This document shows, one piece after another, positions 41,984 to 51,183 of a stretch of DNA of 64,000 nt. A program made the translations under genes and the position numbers. Under the pieces are notes generated by a model. It was not told the origin of the DNA. It saw only the letters and a list, made by a program, of their open reading frames with translations, and did not search any database. This DNA is from Verrucomicrobiaceae bacterium (lineage in GTDB: Bacteria; Verrucomicrobiota; Verrucomicrobiia; Verrucomicrobiales; Verrucomicrobiaceae), in contig CANNQP010000016.1 of NCBI GenBank assembly GCA_947507875.1, positions 20,545 to 84,544 on the forward strand. The letters are read 5' to 3'. Within the stretch, counting starts at the first letter, position 1, and every line of letters starts with the position of its first letter.

Positions 41984-44900
41984 TCAGGATGGCACCGCCA
42001 CGGCCTTCTCAATCATTTGGTTGAAGTGCTTCTCGACTTTGGCGGCAAAGTCGGACTCGATCTCATAGACATCGCAGAACTCAGCGAAGGCCCAGCGTCC
42101 ATGCGTGCCGAGGTAGTTCACGCCGGGAATCCAATAGGAGTTCATCGTGGTGGCCTTGATCTTCGCATCCTCGCGGCGGTAGCCTTTGATCTCGACGACG
42201 AGGTGGAGCAGGTCGGGCGTGCCATCGGGCTTCGGCGGGTGACCGTCATCGACGAGGACGATGAAGTCGGGCAGATAGCGGCGGGTCTCGCCTGCCATCT
42301 GGTAAGGCACCTCCAGGCCGAGGTTGTGATTCTTGACGTAGGCGCGGACCTTCGGGTGCGACTCGGCCACGCGGCAGAGCTCGCCTTCCCACTCGCTATC
42401 AAGGATCACCCAGTTGATGTGGGACTTCTCGGCGTGAGTCTCCCAGCGCAGAGTTTTGGAGGTGTTGAACCGGACGTGCTTGGTGGAGCCGGTGGGGTTG
42501 TAAGGATCAAGCAGAGCCTTGATGGGATTGCTGCCAGCAAAAGCGGTGGTGATGCCTGCGGTGATGCGCTCGCAGGCCATGTCCGCGAACTCCTGATACA
42601 TGAGCTGCGCGGGATAGGTGCCGCCTTTGCACTCCAGGCAGGTGTCGAGCCATTGCTTCGTGATGCGCTTGAGCTGGCCGAAGAGGTGGAGCTTCGGAGC
42701 CTCTCCGGGGTCGCGCCACTTCGTGTAGAGCAAGCGCTGCGTGAGATGGAAGAGCAGTGTGGAGGGGCGCATGTCGCCCAGGTGCTCGACGGTGAGGTCC
42801 ACGCCCTCGCCGATGATGCCGGAGGTCTTTGTGACCGTGGGACCGGTCATCTCGGGCGTGAGGGTGAGGATGTGGTCATCGCCAAAGGTGGCGGAGAGAC
42901 GCTCCTCGGGGAGTTCCACGCGGTAGCCTTCCACGCGAGGGAAACGGATTTCCAGATGATCGCGCTCGGGGCGCACGGCCTTCACTTGGATGGTCTCGCG
43001 CGGTGGCTGCGGTGGCGAGATGACGGGCTTCGCCGTGAAGTCGAAGGGAATGCCGAGCACGTCGGCATATTCCACATTGAAGAGGCCCTCGTCATTGAGG
43101 TCATACGACTGGCGACGCAGCGCACGGCCAATGACCTGCTCACAGAGCAACTGCGTGCCGAAGGCGCGAACGCCGAGAACGTGAGTGACGGTGTTCGCAT
43201 CCCAGCCCTCGGTGAGCATGGAGACGGAAACCACGCAGCGGATGGAACCGCCGAGGCTGCCATGCTTGCCCACGGTGTTCATCACTTCGCGGAGCAGCTC
43301 TTGATCGGTGAGCTTCTCGCCTGAGCGGGCATCGCCACTGCGCTCCACGAGTTCACGACGGAAGCGCTCGATCTCATCGGCTGCCATGTGACGGAAGGAG
43401 TCGTCGAGAGCGTCGCCGGATTCGAGCTGCTCGCTGTCGATAAGCAGGGTGTTCGGACGTGGCAGGGCGTTGCCGTGCTCGTCGAAGTTGTCGAACAGCT
43501 TCAGACGTCCGTTCTCCGTGCTGCTGGTGCCATCGCCATTCTGCCGCACGAAGCCCGAAACGTAGTCATAGACGAGCTTGGACGTGGCGGTGTTGTTGCA
43601 CACGACGATGAAACAGGGAGGCACGCGAATGCCTGCGTCTTCCCACAACTTGTAAGTCTTCTCGTAATGTCCGTAGAGTGCTTCGAGCGCGGTCTTCAAC
43701 AACGTGGGCAGTTTCAGCGGGTCCAACTCCTCGCCCGCGCCTCGGCCCTTCTTGGGCATCTTCGTGCGGATGTGCTTCCAGAGATCGCGGAACATGGGCA
43801 TCTCATCGTCCGAGGCTCCGGGGAGGTTCTGCGCCACGGGCACACGTGGCAGCTTCACAATGCCGCACTCGATGGCGTCCATGAGAGAGAAGTCGCTCAT
43901 GGTCCAGGGGAACATGGTGCCTTCCACGTAGCCGGAACCGGCGAGGAAGAACGGCGTGGCGGAAAGATCCATCACGCGGGACACGCCGAGTTTTCGATTC
44001 ACCGATTCCAGGCCCGAAATCCACAATCGCGCGGCTTCCTTGTTCTTCTCGGCTTCCTTCTTCTCGTCGCCCTTGAGGTCTTCCTCGTCTTCATCGCTCG
44101 CACCGGGTTTCTCGCGGTAGCAGTGATGCGCTTCGTCATTGATGACGAGGATGTTCTTCATGCCCATGAGATCAGGCATGACACGCTGGAGCATCTGGCC
44201 CTCGGTCTCGGTGGTGAGGATGTCTTCACCTGTGCGGCCTTTGAGAAGCTGGCGGCCCCCCTTGGAAATCTCGATACGCTCGCGCAGCTTGAAGGAGTGG
44301 TAGTTGGTGATGACCAGCTTTGCCCGACGCACGTCTTCGAGCAGGTCGTTCGGCACCAGCTCGCGAGTGCTGTAGTAGTTGTCGGGATCGTTCGGCTGGA
44401 GCACGCGCAGACGGTCGCGAATGGTGAGGCCCGGCGCGACGATGAGGAAGCCACGGGAGAATTTGCTGCCCGAGCGACGAACGGCATTGATCGTCTGCCA
44501 CGCAATGAGCATGGCCATGACCGTGGTCTTGCCCGCGCCGGTGGCGAGCTTGAGCGCGAGACGGCTGAGTTCGGGATTGGCCTCCTTGTTGGCGTTGTTC
44601 AGATGGCCCAGGAGACGCTTTCCGGCCTGCGTTTGCGGCGCGACTTCGGTCAGCCAGATGGCCGTCTCCACGGCTTCCACTTGGCAGAAGAAAGGGCGCT
44701 GGTTGCTAAACTTGTGATGCCGCCAGTGCTGGAGCAGGCGAGCCGTCTCGGGCGTGACCTGCCATTGATTTGAAGCAGGGAGTGTGCGCCATGCGTCCAC
44801 ATGGCTGCGCACTTCATTGATGATCGAAGTCGGGTCGTATTGCTGATCCTTGGTGGAAAGGCCTTTGCCTTCATCGAAGATCAGCTCCGTCTGGTCCCCC

Positions 44901-45067
44901 GCGCCCTTCCTTTTTTTTGGCTTCGGAATCGGCGTGATGAACTCCGCACGACGACGCGACTCGATAACTTTCTGCGTCGGCTGCCCTGAAGTATCCAATT
45001 CCCAGTGCCGCTGAGGATACTCATAAGGCGAGTTGAGGATCGGGTGGTCGAAGAAGGGGTTGGACAT
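41984..45067 (-). CDS. Type III-like restriction endonuclease subunit (ResIII helicase-nuclease)
   Basis: 1027 residues from ATG 45065-45067, chosen because MSNPFFDHPILNSPYEYP is a natural start; ten further upstream residues are possible. SF2 helicase motifs: Walker A KLATGAGKTTV (175-182), DEAH box LVINDEAHHCY (311-314), VSMLTEGWDANTVTHVLG and QVIGRALRRQSYD. A PD-(D/E)xK nuclease motif lies near the C-terminus: PDFIVLVDDG (Asp about 934) then LHLVVEIKGYR (Glu about 959, Lys about 961). It cleaves unmethylated DNA with ATP-dependent translocation, in concert with Mod. It heads the operon: res, kinase-like, mod. Confidence 0.9.
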   Translation of the reverse strand: MSNPFFDHPILNSPYEYPQRHWELDTSGQPTQKVIESRRRAEFITPIPKPKKRKGAGDQTELIFDEGKGLSTKDQQYDPTSIINEVRSHVDAWRTLPASNQWQVTPETARLLQHWRHHKFSNQRPFFCQVEAVETAIWLTEVAPQTQAGKRLLGHLNNANKEANPELSRLALKLATGAGKTTVMAMLIAWQTINAVRRSGSKFSRGFLIVAPGLTIRDRLRVLQPNDPDNYYSTRELVPNDLLEDVRRAKLVITNYHSFKLRERIEISKGGRQLLKGRTGEDILTTETEGQMLQRVMPDLMGMKNILVINDEAHHCYREKPGASDEDEEDLKGDEKKEAEKNKEAARLWISGLESVNRKLGVSRVMDLSATPFFLAGSGYVEGTMFPWTMSDFSLMDAIECGIVKLPRVPVAQNLPGASDDEMPMFRDLWKHIRTKMPKKGRGAGEELDPLKLPTLLKTALEALYGHYEKTYKLWEDAGIRVPPCFIVVCNNTATSKLVYDYVSGFVRQNGDGTSSTENGRLKLFDNFDEHGNALPRPNTLLIDSEQLESGDALDDSFRHMAADEIERFRRELVERSGDARSGEKLTDQELLREVMNTVGKHGSLGGSIRCVVSVSMLTEGWDANTVTHVLGVRAFGTQLLCEQVIGRALRRQSYDLNDEGLFNVEYADVLGIPFDFTAKPVISPPQPPRETIQVKAVRPERDHLEIRFPRVEGYRVELPEERLSATFGDDHILTLTPEMTGPTVTKTSGIIGEGVDLTVEHLGDMRPSTLLFHLTQRLLYTKWRDPGEAPKLHLFGQLKRITKQWLDTCLECKGGTYPAQLMYQEFADMACERITAGITTAFAGSNPIKALLDPYNPTGSTKHVRFNTSKTLRWETHAEKSHINWVILDSEWEGELCRVAESHPKVRAYVKNHNLGLEVPYQMAGETRRYLPDFIVLVDDGHPPKPDGTPDLLHLVVEIKGYRREDAKIKATTMNSYWIPGVNYLGTHGRWAFAEFCDVYEIESDFAAKVEKHFNQMIEKAVAVPS

Positions 45068-45396
45068 GCAGGGTGAAAAACGGACAAAGAATTTCACCTA
45101 TCCAAGCAGAGGCCGGTGCTTACGGCAAGAGGCATGGCTCATCGCGGTTTAATTTAAGCTCCTGTGTGACTTACTGCTGCCCTTTTCATCGAAACCAGGA
45201 AGACGGTGCTCCTGGTCGAACGTGGTTTCCTGGCTTTGGTCGGCCAAGGCCTTGAGGCAGAATCTGAATGCCGATCCGTGGTGTCGTGGCTTTGCTGAAA
45301 ATCAGCGCTTTGAGAGGCGGATCCAAGGGGCGGTGGATGCATGAGCAGCCGCCATGATCCCTGGGGAACAGGGCGGGGCGCGCAGGGGCGGAGGGG
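45068..45396. other. Non-coding spacer upstream of the Res gene
   Basis: No credible gene. The operon promoter should lie here on the minus strand but no clear -35/-10 pair stands out. A tiny hairpin GCTGA-AAA-TCAGC (near 45294-45306) is present. No copy of the tRNA-Gly 3' end was found here. Confidence 0.45.
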
Positions 45397-46632
45397 TTAG
45401 ATGCGATCCAAAACCTCTTTGAAGATCCGGAGGCCTTCGTTCACGTGGGCTTCGGTGATGTTTAGCGGGGAGAGCCAGCGCACGACATTGGGGCCGGCGG
45501 GGGTGACCATGAGGCCGGCGTCGAGCAGCTTTTGCGCAAGGTAAATGGAGGGCGCTTTGCTGCCGGCGTGGGGTTGGATGGCGTCGGCGTTCAGTTCCCA
45601 GCCAATGAACAAGCCGAGCTGACGCACTTCCTTGAGCAGCGGATGCTTCCAGCCGCGTCCGATCTGGGAGATGGTGGCTCCTTGCTGCTTGGCGTTGTCG
45701 CACAGCTTTTCTGCCAAGATGGTATGCAGGGTGGCCAAGCCGACCGCGCAGGCGAGCGGGGAGCCGCCGTAGGTGGTGCCGTGGGTGCCGGGACCTAGCA
45801 GTTGGTTGGGCGAAAGACGGTCGTTCAGCCAGAATGAACCGAGCGGGAAGCCGCTGCCAATGGCCTTGGCCCAGCTGATGCCATCCGGCTGGATCTCATC
45901 GCCCGGCACGATGGCTTTCCAGCCTGCCATTTCCCCGGCCCGACCAAAGCCGACCTGGACTTCATCGAGCAGGAGCAGGAGGTCATGCTTCCGACACAGG
46001 GCCTGAGCGCCGCGCAGGAATTCGGGCGTGGCGGGATGCACGCCGCTCTCGCCCTGCACGGGTTCCATCAGGATGGCCACGGTTTTGTCCGTGATCTTGG
46101 CTTCCAGCGCGGCGAGGTCATTGAAGGTCGAATAGACAAAGCCAGGGGGCAGGGGACCGAAGCCGCCGTGGATCTTCTCTTGAGCCGTGGCAGTCATGGC
46201 CCCCAGGGTCCGGCCATGGAAGCTGCCGGTGAAGGTGATGATCTCGTAGCGTCCGCCGGAGGCTTGGCCGTACTTGCGGGCAAGCTTGATCAGGCCTTCG
46301 TTGGCCTCGGCTCCGCTGTTGCAGAAGAAGCATTTGCCCGCGATGCCGACGCAGTCTTCGACGATCAGCCGAGCAAGTTCGGCCTGTTTGTCGATGCAGT
46401 ACCAGTTTGAGACATGGATGAGCTGGGCGGCCTGGGCGGTGATGGCCTGCACCACGGACGGTGGGCAGTGGCCCAGGGGGCAGACCGCCACGCCGCCGGC
46501 GAAGTCGAGGTACTTTTTGCCCTCGCGATCCCAGACGTAAGGTCCCTCGCCGCGTACTGGCCACACGTCATATCGGCCATAATTGCCGAGCACGTATTGC
46601 GATAGCCATTGGGTCTCTGGGTGTTCGTTCAT
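45397..46632 (-). CDS. argD: Acetylornithine-type class III aminotransferase (ArgD-like)
   Basis: 411 residues. PLP-dependent class III motifs in order: YVWDREGKKYLDFAGGVAV at the N-terminus, FFCNSGAEANEGLIKLAR, TFTGSFHGRTLGAMTATAQ, LLLLDEVQVGFGRAGEMAG, and the PLP-lysine segment ISWAKAIGSGFPLGS. The HGRTLGA and DEVQ blocks fit acetylornithine/succinyldiaminopimelate aminotransferases, so arginine synthesis is the best guess. Other omega-aminotransferase specificities cannot be excluded, and no other arg gene is adjacent. It diverges from the sulfatase at 46855. Confidence 0.85.
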   Translation of the reverse strand: MNEHPETQWLSQYVLGNYGRYDVWPVRGEGPYVWDREGKKYLDFAGGVAVCPLGHCPPSVVQAITAQAAQLIHVSNWYCIDKQAELARLIVEDCVGIAGKCFFCNSGAEANEGLIKLARKYGQASGGRYEIITFTGSFHGRTLGAMTATAQEKIHGGFGPLPPGFVYSTFNDLAALEAKITDKTVAILMEPVQGESGVHPATPEFLRGAQALCRKHDLLLLLDEVQVGFGRAGEMAGWKAIVPGDEIQPDGISWAKAIGSGFPLGSFWLNDRLSPNQLLGPGTHGTTYGGSPLACAVGLATLHTILAEKLCDNAKQQGATISQIGRGWKHPLLKEVRQLGLFIGWELNADAIQPHAGSKAPSIYLAQKLLDAGLMVTPAGPNVVRWLSPLNITEAHVNEGLRIFKEVLDRI

Positions 46633-46854
46633 GTCGATTTTTGTCAGGGGCTTGGGAGCGGGCGCATGGGGTAAATGCCCTCAGCCTAGCGTCAAGCGGC
46701 TTCATCGCCAATCCTGGGATCGTGTTGTCGATGGCGTTGGATGCTTGGATCGTTTTTTTTGTGGCTGACGAGGCAGCCCGCGCGCGTCTTGCTGGCGCTG
46801 CCGGTTCTCTCAAGGCCAAGCATTCTGGTCTGGAATCTCGGTCGAGCTGCCGCT

Positions 46855-48357
46855 ATGCAGCAGGGTATGCTCCGATTTTTGTCATTCTTTGCCGCGCTCG
46901 CTGCCTTCTGCGTTTCACGGGATTGTGCGGCGCAAGGGCAGGCGCCCGCGCCAGCCAAGCCGAACATCATCATGATCGTCGCGGATGACTTGGGCTATGC
47001 GGATCTTGGCTGTCAGGGGAGCCAGGTGCATCGAACGCCGAACCTTGACACCCTGGCCCGTGGGGGCACGCGGATGACCTCCTTTTATGTCTCTCAGGCC
47101 GTGTGCAGTGCCTCGCGCGCTGCGTTTCTGACAGGATGTCAGGCCAATCGAGTGTCGATGCAGGGCGCGCTGAATCACACGAGTCGGGAAGGCATTCATC
47201 CGGACGAGGTTTTGCTGCCTGAGCTGCTGAAGGCGCAGGGCTACGTCTGTGGGGTTTTGGGCAAGTGGCACCTCGGGACGACGCCGATGTTTTCCCCGCT
47301 GAAGCATGGCTTCGATGAATTCTGGGGCATCCCTTACTCGAACGACAACAGCAAGTTCCACCCGAGTCTCGCGGCAGAGATGCCGCCGCTGCCACTGTAT
47401 GAAGACGAAAAGGTCGTGGAGAGCGATCCCGATCAATCCCAGTTCACGCGCCGAATCACCGAGAAGGCCGTGAGCTTCATCCGCCGTCATGAGAAGAAGC
47501 CCTTCTTTCTCTATGTGCCGCACGTGATGCCGCATGTGCCCATCTTTGCCTCCGCGCGCTTCAAGGGGCAGTCGCCTCATGGCCTGTATGCCGATGTCGT
47601 CGAAGAACTCGACTGGAGCGTCGGCCTGATCTTGGCCGCCGTGCAGCAGGCGGGTGTGGCGGAGAACACCGTGGTGATGTTCTTTTCCGACAACGGCCCC
47701 TTCCTCAGCTATGGCCATCACGCGGGCAGTGCCAAGCCGCTGCGCGAGGGCAAACTCACCAGCTATGAGGGCGGGGTGCGGGTGCCTTTCCTGATCCAAT
47801 GGCCGGGCAAAATCCCCGCCGCGCGCGTCTGCGATGAACCGGTCACGGCCATGGATTTGCTGCCAACGCTGGCAGGCTGGCTCGGCGCGCCGCTGCCTGA
47901 CCGAAGGTTGGATGGTCGAGACATCGGCCCTCTGCTGCTGGGGCAAGTCGGGGCGACCTCGCCGCACGAATCGATCGTGTTTTATGCAGGCGATGAGCTG
48001 CAAGCGATCCGTAGGGGTTCCTGGAAGCTGCATTTCGCTCACCCCTACATCACGGTCACGGGAGAACCGGGACGCGATGGCAAACCTTCTCAATGGGAAA
48101 GCATGAAGCCAGCCGCCATCACTCAAAGTGGCATCGCCGGCATCGCCACACGACACGGCTACCAAGTCGCGCAGCAGGCCGAGGCGCTCTACGATCTGAC
48201 GCAAGATCCTGCCGAGTCCGTCGATGTCAGGGCGCAGCACCCGGAGGTGGTCGCCAAGCTGAAGGCCTATGCCGAAGCTTGGCGTCTGGAGTTGGGCGAT
48301 TCGCTGACCGGGGTGAAGGGAAAGGCCGTGCGTCCTGCGGGTCGAGACGCGCCCTGA
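46855..48357 (+). CDS. Secreted sulfatase, formylglycine-dependent
   Basis: 500 residues from ATG 46855 (ATG 46867 is four codons later; both give a signal peptide, FLSFFAALAAFCVSRDCAA). Metal ligands lie in IMIVADDLGYADLG. Cys 84 in QAVCSASRAAFLTGCQANR is the formylglycine residue (C-S-A-S-R). GKWHLGT and SDNGPFLSYGHHAGS add the remaining active-site pieces. It is probably a polysaccharide sulfatase. It converges with a pectic acid lyase gene (11-bp gap), suggesting polysaccharide breakdown, though the two are transcribed oppositely. Confidence 0.94.
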   Translation: MQQGMLRFLSFFAALAAFCVSRDCAAQGQAPAPAKPNIIMIVADDLGYADLGCQGSQVHRTPNLDTLARGGTRMTSFYVSQAVCSASRAAFLTGCQANRVSMQGALNHTSREGIHPDEVLLPELLKAQGYVCGVLGKWHLGTTPMFSPLKHGFDEFWGIPYSNDNSKFHPSLAAEMPPLPLYEDEKVVESDPDQSQFTRRITEKAVSFIRRHEKKPFFLYVPHVMPHVPIFASARFKGQSPHGLYADVVEELDWSVGLILAAVQQAGVAENTVVMFFSDNGPFLSYGHHAGSAKPLREGKLTSYEGGVRVPFLIQWPGKIPAARVCDEPVTAMDLLPTLAGWLGAPLPDRRLDGRDIGPLLLGQVGATSPHESIVFYAGDELQAIRRGSWKLHFAHPYITVTGEPGRDGKPSQWESMKPAAITQSGIAGIATRHGYQVAQQAEALYDLTQDPAESVDVRAQHPEVVAKLKAYAEAWRLELGDSLTGVKGKAVRPAGRDAP

Positions 48358-48368
48358 GGGCTCGTCTT

Positions 48369-49919
48369 TTAAAGTGGCTTGGCTTTCAGCCAGGCGCTCA
48401 TCGCATGGATGTTTTGGACGAAATCGAGGCTGTAGATCACGCCTCCGGCGGGCTTTTGCTTTTTGCCGTTCGCATCGCGCATGAGGGCGCGGTCGCCGTC
48501 GGTGACAGGCCAGGAGCCGTTGGGGGCTTGTTCTTTCAGGATGGTGGCGATGTCGGCGTCGGTGGGCGGGGAGGACCAGCGTTCTTTTTCGGTGCGGGGG
48601 AAGGTGACGGGCTCGCCACGGGCGATCTGGCTGCTGGCGGCTTGCAGGGCGTCGAGTTCGCTGTCCCAGACCCAGCCGTAGTTCGAGGAGGCGTTTTTGT
48701 CGGAGTCGGTGAGCTCGAAGCCTTTGCCACCGGGGCCGCGCTGGAAGTAGAGAGGCTTGTTGGTGTTCAGTTCGTAGAAGCGGGCGAGCTTGTTGCCGGG
48801 CAGGAGTACGGTGCGGAGGTAAGGGATGGCCTTGGCGACGGTCGCGAGGTATCTTTTGTCGCCGGTGACGGCGGCGAGTTTTAGCAAAGCCCACATGGCA
48901 GCCTGGCTTTCGCGACCGCTGATGGCGGTGGGCTCGAACTGACGACTCCACACGGGCTCCATGTCGGCGTTGTATTGCTGCGCCCAGGCGGGCTGAGGAT
49001 CAGGCATCTGCGCGAGCAAGAGGAAGTCGCCGCCGCGTTTGGCAGCGTCGAGGCATTGGGCATCGCCACGGAGCTGCCAGGCGAGCAGCAATGTGCTCAT
49101 CAAGGTGGCGTGCGTGTTGTCATTGAGCACGTAGCAGCCGGAAAAATCCTTCGGCCACTTGCGCGGCCAGTCGGCGGGGTAGTTCGCGGGCTTGATGGGA
49201 TACTTTTCGACGGGCGGCGGAAAGGTGGGCGCGTCGTCGAAATTCGCGCTCCAACCACCGGCGGGATACTGCGTCATGAGGATCGTGCGTAGCGCGAAGT
49301 CGGCGGCGTCTTTGATCTCGGCGTCCTTGCCACCGAGCGCGTGATCGACGCGCACGAGCAAGCGCGTAGCAGCCTGGGAGACATCGTCGTCGTAGGTGGC
49401 GTAGTTTTTCTTGTCCTGACGACGCCAGTTGTGCCAGCCCGCCTCGCGCGTGGCGGTCTGCGTGCGTGGAATGGCCGTGCCATCGGCCTGGCGGCAGTAG
49501 TTCTTCGATTCGCGGCCTTTGGCATCGAAATGACCCGAGTAGTCCCAACCACCCGAAGCAAGCTGCGTGCGCGAAACGCAGCGCGCGGCCTCCACGGCAG
49601 CGGCGAGGCAGGTTTCGTCCTTCGTGGCCTCGTAAGCATCCAGCATCGCCATCCCGACCGCGGGCGTCCCCGGCGGCTGAATCCAGATCGTGTCGGGGCC
49701 GGGGATGCCTTCGGCCTCGCGCAGCGTGAAGTCAGCGCTGTAGCGGTAAACGTAGCCGCCGTGGGCCGCCGCGTGGTCGTGGTAGAAGGTGACGGCTTTC
49801 ACCATGGCCGTGGAGATTTCCTGGGGCGTTGTGGCTTGGACGCAAGGTGGCAAAAGGCCCAAGCAGAGGAACTGCCAAGACAGGAGAAAGGGCCAAGCTG
49901 GCCGATCGGTGGTTTTCAT
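48369..49919 (-). CDS. Secreted pectic acid lyase (PL10-type)
   Basis: 516 residues from ATG 49917-49919, which places the signal peptide FLLSWQFLCLGLLPPCVQA at the start; a longer frame reaches 50069 with poor coding. Pectic-acid-lyase hallmarks are the Trp/Asp-rich blocks YATYDDDVSQAATRLLVRVD, LMTQYPAGGWSANFDDAPTF, and GCYVLNDNTHATLMSTLLLAW, forming the all-helical toroid. It would cleave polygalacturonate by beta-elimination. The C-terminal 190 residues include a second helical module ending YSLDFVQNIHAMSAWL. Substrate assignment rests on family resemblance. Confidence 0.85.
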   Translation of the reverse strand: MKTTDRPAWPFLLSWQFLCLGLLPPCVQATTPQEISTAMVKAVTFYHDHAAAHGGYVYRYSADFTLREAEGIPGPDTIWIQPPGTPAVGMAMLDAYEATKDETCLAAAVEAARCVSRTQLASGGWDYSGHFDAKGRESKNYCRQADGTAIPRTQTATREAGWHNWRRQDKKNYATYDDDVSQAATRLLVRVDHALGGKDAEIKDAADFALRTILMTQYPAGGWSANFDDAPTFPPPVEKYPIKPANYPADWPRKWPKDFSGCYVLNDNTHATLMSTLLLAWQLRGDAQCLDAAKRGGDFLLLAQMPDPQPAWAQQYNADMEPVWSRQFEPTAISGRESQAAMWALLKLAAVTGDKRYLATVAKAIPYLRTVLLPGNKLARFYELNTNKPLYFQRGPGGKGFELTDSDKNASSNYGWVWDSELDALQAASSQIARGEPVTFPRTEKERWSSPPTDADIATILKEQAPNGSWPVTDGDRALMRDANGKKQKPAGGVIYSLDFVQNIHAMSAWLKAKPL

Positions 49920-50067
49920 GGCGAGGTCGATGGCGATGCCACCCCTGGGCATATGAAAACGAGTCTTTGTAGGCAAGCCTGCTTTTGCAGGGCCATGCCG
50001 AGAATGCTGCATGATTTCAGCGATGGGCCCTACTTTGACTTCTCGGTGTGACCTGCCACCCTGGAGC

Positions 50068-51183
50068 ATGTCCAGCCCTGAATCTCCTCTGCTTCGCTCG
50101 CCTCTGAATGACAGTCACCTCGTTCTGGGGGCGAAAATGATTCCTTTCGCCGGATGGGAAATGCCTGTGCAATACACGGGCATTGTCCAGGAACACCACG
50201 CGGTGCGCAAAGCGGTGGGGGTGTTTGATATTTCCCACATGGGGCAATTCCTCGTGCGTGGAGCTGATGCCGCGAGCTTCCTGAATCGTGCGCTAACCAA
50301 TGACGTGGCGAAGCTTGAGGTGGGTCAAGGCCAATACAGCCTGCTTTTGAATGAGGCAGGCGGTGTCATGGATGACCTCATTCTTTACCGCACGCGTGAC
50401 GATGAGTTTTTCCTGGTCGTCAATGCTTCCAAAATCGCCGAGGACTGGGGGCAGTTGACGCAGCTGAAACACAACGAGGAAAGCGTGACGCTGGCGAACT
50501 TGAGCGATCTGAGTGCTGGTCTCGCCATTCAGGGCCCCCGCAGCCGTGCGGTGTTTGATCGTGTCTTTGGTACATCGTTGGTGTTTCCTGAGCACAACAC
50601 CATCGTCGTGTCGGCAGATGCCTCGGGCACCTTTTGGCTATGCGGCACGGGTTACACGGGAGAGGAGGGCTTCGAGTTCTTCATGCCCGCGACCGAGGGC
50701 AGGGCGTGGTTTGAGAAAATCATCGCCGCCGTTCGTGAGGAAGGCGGTACGGTTTGTGGACTCGGGGCTCGCGATACCCTGCGCTTGGAAATGGGGTATC
50801 CGCTGAATGGCAATGACCTCGCGCCAGACAAGACGCCGCTGCAGGCTGGGTTGGGCTTTTTCGTGGCGATGGACAAGCCTGACTTCGTCGGCAAAGCGGC
50901 GCTGGTCAGCCAAAAGGCGCAAGGCTTGCCCAGCCGCTTGGTCGCCTTTCAGATGAAAGGGGCGACACCTCCGCCGCGACCGCATTATCCGGTGGTGGTG
51001 CAAGGCAGCCCTGTGGGCGAGGTGGCGAGCGGAACGCAATCCCCCAGCCTTGGCATCGGCATTGGCATGGCGTATCTGCCTGCGGAAGTGGCCAAGGTCG
51101 GCCAATCCATCGAGATCGAGATTCGCGGGCGTTGTTTCCCGGCGGAAATCGTCAAGAAGCCATTCTACCGCAAGTCCTCATGA
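50068..51183 (+). CDS. gcvT: Aminomethyltransferase of the glycine cleavage system (T protein)
   Basis: 371 residues from ATG 50068. N-terminal KMIPFAGWEMPVQYTGIVQE and GVFDISHMGQFLVRG are the folate-binding GcvT motifs. GARDTLRLEMGYPLNGNDL and VASGTQSPSLGIGIGMAYL complete the family pattern. It transfers the methylene group from the H protein-bound intermediate to tetrahydrofolate. gcvH and gcvP are not seen in the window. Its TGA overlaps the ATG of the next gene (ATGA at 51180-51183), an unusual coupling to a secreted esterase. Confidence 0.95.
   Translation: MSSPESPLLRSPLNDSHLVLGAKMIPFAGWEMPVQYTGIVQEHHAVRKAVGVFDISHMGQFLVRGADAASFLNRALTNDVAKLEVGQGQYSLLLNEAGGVMDDLILYRTRDDEFFLVVNASKIAEDWGQLTQLKHNEESVTLANLSDLSAGLAIQGPRSRAVFDRVFGTSLVFPEHNTIVVSADASGTFWLCGTGYTGEEGFEFFMPATEGRAWFEKIIAAVREEGGTVCGLGARDTLRLEMGYPLNGNDLAPDKTPLQAGLGFFVAMDKPDFVGKAALVSQKAQGLPSRLVAFQMKGATPPPRPHYPVVVQGSPVGEVASGTQSPSLGIGIGMAYLPAEVAKVGQSIEIEIRGRCFPAEIVKKPFYRKSS

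Noticed and set aside
43388..44773. 461-residue open frame on the plus strand
   Set aside because: Antisense to the Res subunit, which has Walker A, DEAH and nuclease motifs.
46915..48951. 678-residue open frame on the minus strand across the sulfatase and pectic acid lyase region
   Set aside because: It lies antisense to the sulfatase and partly in another frame of the lyase. The translation is His/Arg-rich with no domain, as expected from high-GC third-position bias.
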